A stretch of 39,303 nt of DNA, taken from Photobacterium damselae. GTDB taxonomy: Bacteria; Pseudomonadota; Gammaproteobacteria; Enterobacterales; Vibrionaceae. The notes beneath the pieces are model-generated. The model worked only from the letters and a program-made list of their open reading frames with translations. It was not told the DNA's origin and did no database searches. Shown piece by piece: positions 1 through 7,510 of the stretch (its first letter is position 1; each line of letters starts with the position of its first letter). A program made the position numbers and the translations under genes. The stretch lies in contig NZ_PYOG01000031.1 in NCBI RefSeq assembly GCF_003026815.1, positions 1 to 39,303 on the forward strand, given 5' to 3'.

Positions 1-111
1 GCTATGGCTGAAAGTTTAATTCTTGAAGGGCGAAGGGAAAGATCTTTTCCAAGGGCAGTTAAGCCAAGACCCCAACGGTATCCCAAGAAAAAGAATGCCG
101 TTCACTCTTAA
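1..111 (+). CDS. IS4-family transposase, C-terminal fragment (cut by window edge)
   Basis: The last 36 codons of a protein whose start lies before the window. The tail is very basic (two runs of Arg/Lys-Pro) and ends KKKNAVHS, as in DDE transposases of the IS4 group, where the C-terminus lies within a few bases of the inverted repeat. The catalytic DDE residues are not in view, so whether the enzyme is intact cannot be judged. The stop codon lies inside the terminal hairpin (94-123). Confidence 0.65.
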   Translation, partial: AMAESLILEGRRERSFPRAVKPRPQRYPKKKNAVHS

Positions 112-123
112 GTGAACGGCATT
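94..123 (-). terminator. Perfect 13-bp hairpin in the IS end, likely terminator
   Basis: AATGCCGTTCACT (94-106) pairs with AGTGAACGGCATT (111-123) around a 4-nt loop. On the minus strand the stem is followed by CTTTTTCTT, so it could end leftward transcription from potD. It also forms the outer part of the IS inverted repeat and would insulate the element from outside transcription. Confidence 0.6.
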
Positions 124-164
124 ACCCGATGACGGACGCTTTTTCTAACACAATTTAACGGCGA

Positions 165-1196
165 TTAGCTTTTTAGTAGCTGCCAGTATTTTTGATAAAT
201 ATTTACCGCTTTACCCACGTCATTGGTAAATTCACCCTTATTAATATCTTCTTCTGATGGGAAGATAATTGGGTTATCTTGAATTTCTTTTGGTAAATGG
301 CTTTTCGCATCTTTAGTTGCTGGCGGGAAGCCAAACTCTTCAACGATTTTTGCTTGGTTTTCAGGGCGGTAGATAAAGTTAATAAACTTCTCTGCTAGCT
401 CTTTGTTAGCGCTGCCTGCTGGGATGATAAAGTTATCCATCCAAAGAATTGAGCCTTCTTTAGGATACACAAACTCAAGCTCTTTCATCTCTTGCTTAGC
501 CATATAAGCATTACCATTCCACTGCATACCAATGCTAGCTTCACCAGTAACATAAGGAACATGTGGTGCGTCTGAGTTGTACACTACGACATTCGGACGT
601 AGCTTCTGTAGTGACTCATAGGCTTGCTTAATTTCCGCTTCGTTGGTGGTATTGATGCTGTGGCCTTGTGCTTTTAGCGCCATACCAAATACATCACGAA
701 CATCATCAAGTAACATAACCTGACGGGCAAAATCTGCATTCCACAAATCTTTCCAGCCAGTAATTGGTGTTGTTACCAACTCTGAATTGTAAGAAATACC
801 CGTAACCCCCCACACATAAGGTGCAGAGTAATCATTTTTAGGATCAAATTCTTGGTTTAGCAACCCAGGGTATACATTCGCAAGGTTCGGGATCTTACTA
901 TGATCAATCTTAGCAAGCATGCCTTCACGAGCCATTTTTTCAATGAAATATGTAGAAGCAAAAACAACATCGTAGCCTTTGTTGTCAAGCAATTTTAGCT
1001 TGGTGTACATGGCTTCGTTATTATCGAAAGTAGAATAGTTAATAGTGACATCATATTCTTTTTCAAATGCTTTAAGTACGCTATCTGGCATATATTCTGC
1101 CCAGTTATATACGTTAAGCACATCATTTGCCGCCGAAACATTAAATGCTGAAAGTGCGAATGTTAGTGTAGTCACCCCTTTAAGAATTTTTTTCAT
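165..1196 (-). CDS. potD: Spermidine/putrescine ABC transporter periplasmic binding protein
   Basis: 343 aa, the usual PotD length (E. coli about 348). Residues 1-22 are a Sec signal peptide (MKKILK, hydrophobic core, cut near VSA-A). The mature part opens with the PotD-typical VLNVYNWAEYMPDSVLKAFEKE, and GYDVVFAST and the Trp-rich GMQWNGNAYM stretch belong to the polyamine-binding cleft of this family. It binds polyamine in the periplasm and hands it to a PotABC permease, which is not in this window. It is divergent from a PuuB-like oxidase, supporting a polyamine role. The promoter is near-consensus (1246-1273). An IS4-family end lies about 40 bp past the stop. Exact ligand preference cannot be read by eye. 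Confidence 0.9.
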   Translation of the reverse strand: MKKILKGVTTLTFALSAFNVSAANDVLNVYNWAEYMPDSVLKAFEKEYDVTINYSTFDNNEAMYTKLKLLDNKGYDVVFASTYFIEKMAREGMLAKIDHSKIPNLANVYPGLLNQEFDPKNDYSAPYVWGVTGISYNSELVTTPITGWKDLWNADFARQVMLLDDVRDVFGMALKAQGHSINTTNEAEIKQAYESLQKLRPNVVVYNSDAPHVPYVTGEASIGMQWNGNAYMAKQEMKELEFVYPKEGSILWMDNFIIPAGSANKELAEKFINFIYRPENQAKIVEEFGFPPATKDAKSHLPKEIQDNPIIFPSEEDINKGEFTNDVGKAVNIYQKYWQLLKS

Positions 1197-1245
1197 TACG
1201 TTTATATCCTAATAAACCAAAATGGTTATGGTATTTGAAGCGCGC

Positions 1246-1273
1246 ATATTATTTAGAGTTTCTAAACTGTCAA
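1246..1273 (-). promoter_or_regulatory. potD promoter with palindrome in the spacer
   Basis: On the minus strand TTGACA (1273-1268) and TAATAT (1251-1246) are 16 bp apart, close to sigma70 consensus. The spacer holds TTTAGA-N3-TCTAAA (1252-1266), a perfect inverted repeat between -35 and -10 and a plausible repressor site. A GC-only discriminator (GCGCGC, 1240-1245) follows the -10. Confidence 0.7.
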
Positions 1274-1318
1274 AAAAGTTATCTTATAAATTTGATACAC
1301 ATCACGATAATATATTAC

Positions 1319-1347
1319 TTGTCAGTTCTTATTTGTCGTGACAATAT
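1319..1347 (+). promoter_or_regulatory. Promoter of the FAD oxidase gene
   Basis: TTGTCA (1319-1324), 17 bp, then CAATAT (1342-1347), followed by a GCGCGCG discriminator and the gene start at 1392. It mirrors the potD promoter: AATATGCGCGC (1343-1353) is the exact inverted repeat of 1240-1250. Confidence 0.6.
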
Positions 1348-1391
1348 GCGCGCGTTTTTTATCCCGCATATATTTTTTGTGAGCAAATGGA

Positions 1392-2672
1392 ATGTCGAAC
1401 GACAGTCAATATATCGATAGTTACTATCAAGCAACCATTAATGCAATTCCAGAACAACCTCAATTAGATCAAAGCATTGAAGCTGATGTTTGTGTTATTG
1501 GTGGTGGTATGACCGGTCTTAACGCGGCGATTGAACTGCGTAAAAAAGGATACTCGGTTGTAGTATTAGAATCACAGCGCTTAGCGTGGGGTGGTTCTGG
1601 TCGTAATGGTGGGCAATGCCTTGTAGGTTACTGCCTGGGCCTACGTGAAGTTGATGAAACATACGGACCACAATGGGGCAAGCAACTTTGGGATTTATCT
1701 AGCGAAGCGATTGATATTGCTCGTGAACGTATTGAAGAGTTTAATATTGACTGTGATTTCCAGCACGGTTATATCGAACTTGCATTGAAAAAAAGCCAAG
1801 AGAAAGAATTAAAATCTTGGTATGACTTAAAACAAACTCGTTATGAGTATCCAAGTGCAAGTTGGTGGGAAAAAGATCAAATTCAGCAAGTCGCTAATAC
1901 CGAGCGTTATCTTGGTGGATTGTTCGATTCAAATAGTGCCCATATGCACCCGCTAAATTACACATTAGGTTTGGCTGAAGCGGCTATTTCTTTAGGTGCT
2001 TCTGTGTTTGAAAACACGCCAGCGATTAAGATTGAGCAGGGCAAGCCTCATACTATTAGTACTCCAAAAGGTCAGGTAAAAGCCAAGCAAGTTCTATTAG
2101 CTTGTAATGCCTATTTAGACGGTTTGAATCGAAAAGCACAAAGTGTGGTATTGCCTGTTGCTTCTTATATTGCAGTGACTGAACAGTTGGGCGATCGTCA
2201 ACCGATTTCCAATATGATGGCGATGTCTGATTTAAATAACAGCCTAGATTATTATCGCCCAACACCTGATGGTCGTATTTTATTTGGTGGTGTAAATCAT
2301 CCATTTAATGGTGAATACTCTGATTCAAAAGAGCGCTTGCGTCAACGTATGCTAAAAGTGTTCCCACAGCTATCTGATGTGAAGATGGAATACCATTGGG
2401 GCGGTTTATTTGCGGTAACTCGTTCTTACATGCCTCAAATTGATCATCTAGGTAACGATATTTACGTTTCTCACGGTTATACCGGTCATGGGGTAGGCCT
2501 AACGAATATCGCTGGCCGTGTGGTCGCTGAAGCGATGTCTGGTACGGCAGAACGTTTTGATGTGTTTGCGCGAATTAAACATGGTTGGATCCCAACACCA
2601 GAAATTTTACGCAAGCCTGCATTAGCGATGGCGATTTGGAAAGCTCGCTTAGAAGACTCGCTAGGAAGCTAA
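1392..2672 (+). CDS. FAD-dependent oxidoreductase, PuuB-like (gamma-glutamylputrescine oxidase family)
   Basis: 426 aa, the usual size of the DAO/PuuB family. The dinucleotide-binding fold is at residues 31-60: VCVIGGGMTGLNAAIELRKK ending in VVVLE. The FAD-contact motif WGGSGRNGGQ follows, and the C-terminal GYTGHGVGLTNIAGRVVAEA closes the FAD site. Members oxidise amines or N-substituted amino acids to aldehyde, ammonia and peroxide; PuuB acts on gamma-glutamylputrescine. No puuA, puuC or puuD is present here, so the substrate is inferred only from divergence from potD. The start is supported by the tight fit to the family N-terminus; the ribosome site (GAGCAAATGG) is weak. An overlapping frame at 1235-1420 is not a gene. 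Confidence 0.8.
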   Translation: MSNDSQYIDSYYQATINAIPEQPQLDQSIEADVCVIGGGMTGLNAAIELRKKGYSVVVLESQRLAWGGSGRNGGQCLVGYCLGLREVDETYGPQWGKQLWDLSSEAIDIARERIEEFNIDCDFQHGYIELALKKSQEKELKSWYDLKQTRYEYPSASWWEKDQIQQVANTERYLGGLFDSNSAHMHPLNYTLGLAEAAISLGASVFENTPAIKIEQGKPHTISTPKGQVKAKQVLLACNAYLDGLNRKAQSVVLPVASYIAVTEQLGDRQPISNMMAMSDLNNSLDYYRPTPDGRILFGGVNHPFNGEYSDSKERLRQRMLKVFPQLSDVKMEYHWGGLFAVTRSYMPQIDHLGNDIYVSHGYTGHGVGLTNIAGRVVAEAMSGTAERFDVFARIKHGWIPTPEILRKPALAMAIWKARLEDSLGS

Positions 2673-2769
2673 TCGTTTTTAGCTCATTGTGCTAAATGTA
2701 GAATATTGCATGCAATTGGTGCGAATTGAATAACTATTGTTCTGACGAATACTTTGTATAAATTAATGC

Positions 2770-2798
2770 TTTACAGGGAATTATAGTCAGAGTAATAT
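2770..2798 (+). promoter_or_regulatory. tRNA-Ser promoter (copy 1)
   Basis: TTTACA (2770-2775), 17 bp, TAATAT (2793-2798), ending 12 bp before the tRNA. The second tRNA-Ser copy at 22223 has the same TTTACA-N17-TATTAT arrangement, which supports both. Confidence 0.65.
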
Positions 2799-2810
2799 TC
2801 ATCGCACTGC

Positions 2811-2901
2811 GGAGGGATGGCTGAGTGGTTGAAAGCACCGGTCTTGAAAACCGGCATACGTTTGTAGCGTATCTAGGGTTCAAATCCCTATCCCTCCGCC
2901 A
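2811..2901 (+). tRNA. tRNA-Ser (anticodon UGA), CCA encoded
   Basis: 91 nt. The acceptor stem is GGAGGGA with TCCCTCC, then G and an encoded CCA (2899-2901). The anticodon loop CTTGAAA sits on a CCGGT/ACCGG stem and gives anticodon TGA (reads UCN, mainly UCA). The long variable arm TACG...CGTA typical of class II tRNAs is present, and GGGTTCAAATCCC forms the T arm. A second copy with three base differences is at 22223-22313. Confidence 0.95.
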
Positions 2902-2944
2902 CTTATTCTTTAAGTTGGGTATTACCGAGCTTAAACAAAGAATT

Positions 2945-2979
2945 GGAGCGAATATCTGTGTGGTTTAACCATACGCTCC
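2945..2979 (+). other. Nested hairpin in the tRNA/nucleotidase leader
   Basis: GGAGCG (2945-2950) pairs with CGCTCC (2974-2979), and inside it TGGTT pairs with AACCA. It has no T-tract of its own and is followed by the true terminator at 2993. It could be part of the tRNA 3' trailer or of the nucleotidase leader. It matches no riboswitch class I can recognise. Confidence 0.4.
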
Positions 2980-2992
2980 GTAGTCATTGAAG

Positions 2993-3019
2993 CCTCAGCA
3001 GTTTTGCTGGGGTTTTTTT
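2993..3019 (+). terminator. Rho-independent terminator after tRNA-Ser, 24 bp before the next gene
   Basis: CCTCAGCA pairs with TGCTGGGG (one G-T pair) around GTTT, followed by seven T (3013-3019). The next start codon is at 3044, so no complete promoter fits between them. Confidence 0.85.
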
Positions 3020-3043
3020 GTATCAAAAATAAGGTAGGTTAGA

Positions 3044-5035
3044 ATGTTTCAGAAGTCGCTTTCTGTGATCGCTATTGCCATTGCTTTAGCTGGATGCTCA
3101 CAAGATCCTCAAACCACATCAAATCATGAGGACTTTACGTTAACCGTTGCGCATATTAATGATACGCACTCCAACTTTGACCCGGTTAAGTCGAGTTTTA
3201 AAGCCAATGGGACTTCTGTCTATAACGAGTTTGGTGGATATCCTCGCCTACAACAGATGGCAAAAGAATATAAACAGGAAGCTTTGAATGATAATCAGAG
3301 CTTCCTGTTTTTGCATGGTGGCGACGCATGGCAGGGAAGTGCTTACTTTAAGATTAACCAAGGTGCCATGAATGCTGCCCTATTAAGCCAAATGGGTCTT
3401 GATGGTATGGCGCTTGGTAACCACGAGTTTGATTTAAGTAATAAGAAACTGAATCAATTTATCGATAGCGTAAACTTCCCAATTTTGGCGGCTAACGTTG
3501 ATGTTAGCCAAGATCCTGATTTAAAAGATCAGAAGAACTTGCACCCTTTCCGTGTTTTCGCTTTTGATGGCAATAAAAAAACCGTCGTTACCGATCTTAA
3601 TCACTTACCAAAAGATAAGAACTTAGTCGCTGTTTTCGGTTTGGCTCTCGATGATATGCCAAATATTGCACCGCATACAGGAAAAGTGAAGTTCAATAAT
3701 ATGGTGAAATCAGCACAAGCAACGGTAGACTACCTTCAGTCTAAAGGTGTTGATAACATTATTGCACTAACGCACATTGGTAATTCTGTCGATCTAAATC
3801 TGGCTTCTAAAGTAAATGGTATTGACCTTATTGTTGGTGGTCACTCGCATACGTTATTAGGTGATTTTACGAACCTAGGTTTAAGTAACAACGGCACTTA
3901 CGCTCAAATGGTAAAAAATCCAAATGGTGTTGGTGAGACGTGTGTTGTTCAAGCGGGTGAGTATGCTCAAGCGATTGGTCGTGTTAATGTAACGTTTGAT
4001 GCTCAAGGTGATGTGGTGAGCTGTAAAGGCCATAACACTCTGCTATCAAATGATGAGTTCTTCCACAGTGCAGATCGCCTTGCCAATGAAAAATTCTCAG
4101 CAAAAGATACTGCAAAAGTTGAGCAGTTTATTGATGAGCAAGAGAACATTGTTATAGCACCTGAAGACAGTGCAATGCGCTCTGAAATTGATACTCAATA
4201 TAAGCCAGCTGTCGATAAAGCTTATGGTAAGACAATCGGTCAAGTACCTGTTGAGTTAAAACACGAACGTCGTCCAGGAGATCGTGGTACTGACGATCAC
4301 GGCTCAGATGTTGCGCCTATTGTGGCAGAAGGTCAGTATTACTGGACTAATACACCTGCGGTTCGCAAAGTAACGGGGATGAAAGTTGATTTTTCATTGA
4401 TTGGCGCTGGTGGTATTCGTACCAATATCGAAGCGGGTGAATATCGAGAAGGTAACGTTTCTCTTGAGTTGCTGCCATTTTCTAACTTTATGTCGGTCGT
4501 ACCTGTAAAAGGTCGTGCTATTCGTGAGTTATTGCAAAATGCTGTATCCGCAACGTTACCTGAAGGCTCACATGCCGGTAAATTCCCATACGGTGGTCAT
4601 ATTCGTTACACCTTCACTGAAACCTCTGCACATAAAGCGGGCAAACTAAATTCTGTTGAAGTTATGACGGGTACAGAGAAGCACCCAGTTTGGACCCCAC
4701 TTGACGATAATAAGACCTACAATGTTGCGATTAACAACTACAATGCAACAGGTAATGATGGTTGGACTCCGCTGTACACATCGCAAAAAGATCATTCAGG
4801 CCGAGTTGATCTTGTGTACGTAAATGGCAAGTTGACCGGGTACAAAGTGAAAAATATCGCGAAAAATGGCGATAAATACAAAGTAAACTACGTTGGTGGC
4901 AAAGCGCCAAACTGCAAAGCTGAAAATGTACGTTGCAATACCGACGCCCAGTCAGTGATTGATTATATTGCTAATGATCGCCAAACCGTAACGCCTTTAA
5001 GCTACGAAGTCGTGACATTTAATCGCGCGAAATAG
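3044..5035 (+). CDS. Bifunctional metallophosphatase/5'-nucleotidase, lipoprotein (UshA/NadN-like)
   Basis: 663 aa, longer than UshA (about 550) or NadN (about 600). Residues 1-18 are a lipoprotein signal (LAGC, Cys18). The metal-site motifs are all present in order: HINDTHSNFD, HGGDAWQGS, ALGNHEFD, ALTHIGN and VGGHSHTLLGD. The C-terminal nucleotide-binding domain has GAGGIRTNIEAGE, LPFSNFMSVVPVKG and YNATGNDGWTPL. It should hydrolyse extracellular or periplasmic nucleotides (AMP, ATP, perhaps NAD or UDP-sugars) to nucleosides for uptake. Ribosome site AAGGTAGG precedes the start. A terminator hairpin lies immediately upstream, so its transcript must begin before or inside that hairpin. Substrate preference is not decided by what is visible. 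Confidence 0.85.
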   Translation: MFQKSLSVIAIAIALAGCSQDPQTTSNHEDFTLTVAHINDTHSNFDPVKSSFKANGTSVYNEFGGYPRLQQMAKEYKQEALNDNQSFLFLHGGDAWQGSAYFKINQGAMNAALLSQMGLDGMALGNHEFDLSNKKLNQFIDSVNFPILAANVDVSQDPDLKDQKNLHPFRVFAFDGNKKTVVTDLNHLPKDKNLVAVFGLALDDMPNIAPHTGKVKFNNMVKSAQATVDYLQSKGVDNIIALTHIGNSVDLNLASKVNGIDLIVGGHSHTLLGDFTNLGLSNNGTYAQMVKNPNGVGETCVVQAGEYAQAIGRVNVTFDAQGDVVSCKGHNTLLSNDEFFHSADRLANEKFSAKDTAKVEQFIDEQENIVIAPEDSAMRSEIDTQYKPAVDKAYGKTIGQVPVELKHERRPGDRGTDDHGSDVAPIVAEGQYYWTNTPAVRKVTGMKVDFSLIGAGGIRTNIEAGEYREGNVSLELLPFSNFMSVVPVKGRAIRELLQNAVSATLPEGSHAGKFPYGGHIRYTFTETSAHKAGKLNSVEVMTGTEKHPVWTPLDDNKTYNVAINNYNATGNDGWTPLYTSQKDHSGRVDLVYVNGKLTGYKVKNIAKNGDKYKVNYVGGKAPNCKAENVRCNTDAQSVIDYIANDRQTVTPLSYEVVTFNRAK

Positions 5036-5094
5036 TATTGTTTGATCACATTGATGATTAATCAGTACGATTGATATAGAAAATCCCTGAACTG

Positions 5095-5134
5095 ATCCCC
5101 AATAGTTGGACGCCAATTATTGGGGATTTTTTTT
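5095..5134 (+). terminator. Strong terminator after the nucleotidase gene
   Basis: A 15-bp stem (5095-5109 with 5113-5127, one G-T pair), a 3-nt loop and eight T (5127-5134). Confidence 0.9.
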
Positions 5135-5140
5135 GCACTC

Positions 5141-5177
5141 AATTTAAGTGATAATAGATGTCATTATCACTTAAATT
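5141..5177. promoter_or_regulatory. Perfect 15-bp inverted repeat upstream of the NAD(P)-binding protein
   Basis: AATTTAAGTGATAAT (5141-5155) and ATTATCACTTAAATT (5163-5177) are exact inverted copies separated by 7 bp. The repeat ends 10 bp before the ATG at 5188, overlapping where a promoter or ribosome site would lie. It is a likely operator for a dimeric repressor or an RNA hairpin masking the start. It has no T-tract. Confidence 0.65.
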
Positions 5178-5187
5178 GGATGTTATT

Positions 5188-5823
5188 ATGGAAAATGTGG
5201 CGATTTTTGGTGCAAGCCATGGACTAGGTTTAGCCATGGCTAAGTATTATAGCCAACAAGGGTTCTCTGTTATTGGTTTAGGACGAGGTGATAAGCCAAG
5301 CCCTGAGTTTTCTCTTCTTAGTGGTCAGTGGATACAGTGTGATGCTCTTGATTTAATGCAAGTGCAAACCGCCGTTCAGATGCTCCCTAATAGCTGTTGG
5401 GTTATTTCAACTATGGGCAGTTTTAACGCCGAGCAATACGTGGATTATCAAGGAAATCGTCATATCATTGATTGTCTTGAAGAGAGAGGCGGGCTGCGAT
5501 TTTTATTGATTACGTCATTAGGTTGTGGCGACTCTTGGCAATATTTACCGCCAAGGGCAAAAGCTGTTTTCGGTCGAGCAGTTAGGGAAAAGTCGTTGGC
5601 TGAAATGTGGCTGCAGACAAGCGCATTGGATTACACCATTGTACGACCAGGAGGACTTATTGATGGTGAGTTGACTCATACAGGGGAGCTTAGCCAAGGG
5701 CAGGAAGTTCATGGCTGTATCTCTCGAACTGAAGTAGCGCGCCTAAGTCATCAATTATTGATGGATAGTTTGTCTATAGGTCAGATTTATCATTGTGTCG
5801 ATCCAAATGCAAAATATCAGTAG
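5188..5823 (+). CDS. NAD(P)-binding Rossmann protein, atypical short-chain reductase/NmrA-like
   Basis: 211 aa from ATG 5188, chosen because MENVAIFGASHGLG is the family's usual N-terminus, GGA lies 8 nt upstream, and an earlier in-frame ATG at 5158 falls inside a perfect palindrome. GASHGLG (residues 8-14) is the nucleotide-binding loop. CDALD and VISTMGSF fit the adenine-binding and fourth-strand regions, and DYTIVRPGGLIDG is the conserved stretch of the NAD(P)H-binding family used for quinone reductase or epimerase-like proteins. No clear catalytic YxxxK is evident, so it could be a redox sensor or reductase. Substrate unknown. The upstream palindrome suggests tight single-gene control. 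Confidence 0.7.
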   Translation: MENVAIFGASHGLGLAMAKYYSQQGFSVIGLGRGDKPSPEFSLLSGQWIQCDALDLMQVQTAVQMLPNSCWVISTMGSFNAEQYVDYQGNRHIIDCLEERGGLRFLLITSLGCGDSWQYLPPRAKAVFGRAVREKSLAEMWLQTSALDYTIVRPGGLIDGELTHTGELSQGQEVHGCISRTEVARLSHQLLMDSLSIGQIYHCVDPNAKYQ

Positions 5824-5884
5824 TATTTAACTTAGCTGTATTGGGCTTAACAGTTTACATAACGGTGTACTGCAATTTTACGAA

Positions 5885-5902
5885 AGCCAGTTAAAACTGG
5901 CT
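5885..5902. terminator. Short hairpin between convergent genes
   Basis: AGCCAGTT and AACTGGCT are separated by 2 bp. The rightward side continues CTATTTTG, the leftward side TTCGTAAAATTG. It is a weak bidirectional terminator candidate between the NAD(P)-binding gene and the small minus-strand gene. Confidence 0.45.
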
Positions 5903-5918
5903 CTATTTTGAAACGGGA

Positions 5919-6065
5919 TTACTCACCGCCATCTCCATCATCAGATGGCGCACCTTGCGCATACTTCTGTTGTCTTTCTAACTCTTCAGCTGAGGTGTCT
6001 TGTTGGTCAATGATCTCGTTTTCTGTACGATTGTCACCGAATAATTTTTTAAGCCATTCAAACAT
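5919..6065 (-). CDS. Small acidic protein, 48 aa, function unknown
   Basis: It begins MFEWLKKLFGDNRTENE and ends GAPSDDGDGGE. An amphipathic, Trp/Phe-Leu-Lys start of about 10 residues is followed by a charged Gln/Glu-rich middle and a Gly-Asp tail, so a membrane-surface or protein-binding helix is possible. AGAGAAGATG lies just upstream of the ATG as a ribosome site, and codon use resembles its neighbours. I recall short proteins starting MFEWLKKLFG in Vibrionaceae but know no function. Confidence rests on start, ribosome site and composition, since the gene is short. Confidence 0.6.
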   Translation of the reverse strand: MFEWLKKLFGDNRTENEIIDQQDTSAEELERQQKYAQGAPSDDGDGGE

Positions 6066-6676
<611 letters not shown>

Positions 6677-6702
6677 TTTAGCTTTTAACGTTTAAAGTTT
6701 CT

Positions 6703-6733
6703 AAAATGCCGATCCCTAGGGTCGGCATTTTTT
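6703..6733 (+). terminator. Terminator after csp
   Basis: AAAATGCCGA (6703-6712) pairs perfectly with TCGGCATTTT (6722-6731) around a 9-nt loop, and the T-tract is 6728-6733. Confidence 0.9.
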
Positions 6734-6850
6734 ATATATGAATTTTAGTAATCTTATATACCCTTTCTATTAATTGGTATCTGTAAGCAATAAAACGTAA
6801 ACTCAGTGAATTAGTTGCTATTCTCATGTTTGCTTTTATAAAGGTGGCCT

Positions 6851-7510
6851 ATGCTTCCTGCTTCTCATCACTCTTTACGTTTTCAGTCTTTGCGCTCAGG
6901 CTTTGAAGATCCTTCTTTAGCTTTTACCGATGAAGTTTGCTCTGGTCAACATTTGGCAATATGGGGTGACTCAGGTTGTGGAAAGACGAGCTTAATTCAA
7001 GTTATCGCTTCTTTAAAACCAGCCCAGCAAGGTGAGTTCTATTATCAGGACCGCGCCATTACACCTCTTTCTTTTCCTTGGTGGCGTCAACAAATTGGTT
7101 ATTTACCTCAACAACCAATAATGGGCGGAGATACCGTAGAGCAAGTGTTACTTCTACCATGGCAGATGCAAGCCATGGATAAATCAATCCCTTTAGCAAC
7201 ACCATCGCAATGTGAACAAGCACTTAACCAAGCCAACCTTTCTGTTGCGCTCTCAAAAGAGGTGAATTTACTTTCAGGTGGGGAAAAACAACGGTTAGCA
7301 TTAGCTCGATTATTATTAATGCAGCGCCCGGTTTGGTTGCTTGATGAGCCGACATCGGCGTTAGATATGTCTTCACGAGATCATCTTATTGCTTTGGTTA
7401 AGGAGAGTTCTGCCATTTGCATTTCGGTCTCTCATGATCCGATTTGGTACAACGCTGCAGATATGCAGTACGCTATGACCGTTTCTCCTCAACATAAGGA
7501 ACTGCTATGA
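6851..7510 (+). CDS. fetA: FetA-like ABC transporter ATP-binding protein (YbbL family)
   Basis: 219 aa. Walker A is GDSGCGKTS (39-47), the Q-loop is in YLPQQP (85-90), the ABC signature LSGGEKQRL (141-149), Walker B VWLLDEP (161-167) and the switch His is His195 (SVSHD). All ATPase residues are intact. In E. coli FetAB helps export iron and raises resistance to oxidative stress. It pairs with the permease gene that follows, whose ATG overlaps this stop by 4 nt (ATGA), so the two are translationally coupled. Ribosome site AAGGTGG precedes the ATG. The iron role is by homology; other metals or substrates remain possible. Confidence 0.85.
   Translation: MLPASHHSLRFQSLRSGFEDPSLAFTDEVCSGQHLAIWGDSGCGKTSLIQVIASLKPAQQGEFYYQDRAITPLSFPWWRQQIGYLPQQPIMGGDTVEQVLLLPWQMQAMDKSIPLATPSQCEQALNQANLSVALSKEVNLLSGGEKQRLALARLLLMQRPVWLLDEPTSALDMSSRDHLIALVKESSAICISVSHDPIWYNAADMQYAMTVSPQHKELL

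Larger units (their letters stand above)
1..124 (+). mobile_element. Right end of an IS4-family insertion sequence
   Basis: An open frame runs from the window edge to a stop at 109-111 and reads as the basic C-terminus of an IS4-type transposase (contains RSFPRAVKPRPQRYPKKK). Just after it, the sequence read on the minus strand from 124 begins TAATGCCGTTCACTTAAG. I recall this closely resembling the terminal inverted repeat of E. coli IS4 (TAATGCCGATCAGTTAAGG). The element therefore probably ends at 124, and flanking chromosome starts at 125. The rest of the element and the other end lie outside the window. The insertion sits only about 40 bp past the potD stop, so it may have replaced potD's own terminator. 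The family call rests on the tail and terminal repeat only. Confidence 0.7.

Noticed and set aside
1235..1420. 61-aa open frame on the plus strand
   Set aside because: It covers the divergent promoter region and overlaps the oxidase start, and its composition is unlike a protein.
5158..5187. Upstream ATG for the NAD(P)-binding protein
   Set aside because: It lies in the spacer of a perfect palindrome and lacks a ribosome site; the fold starts at 5188.
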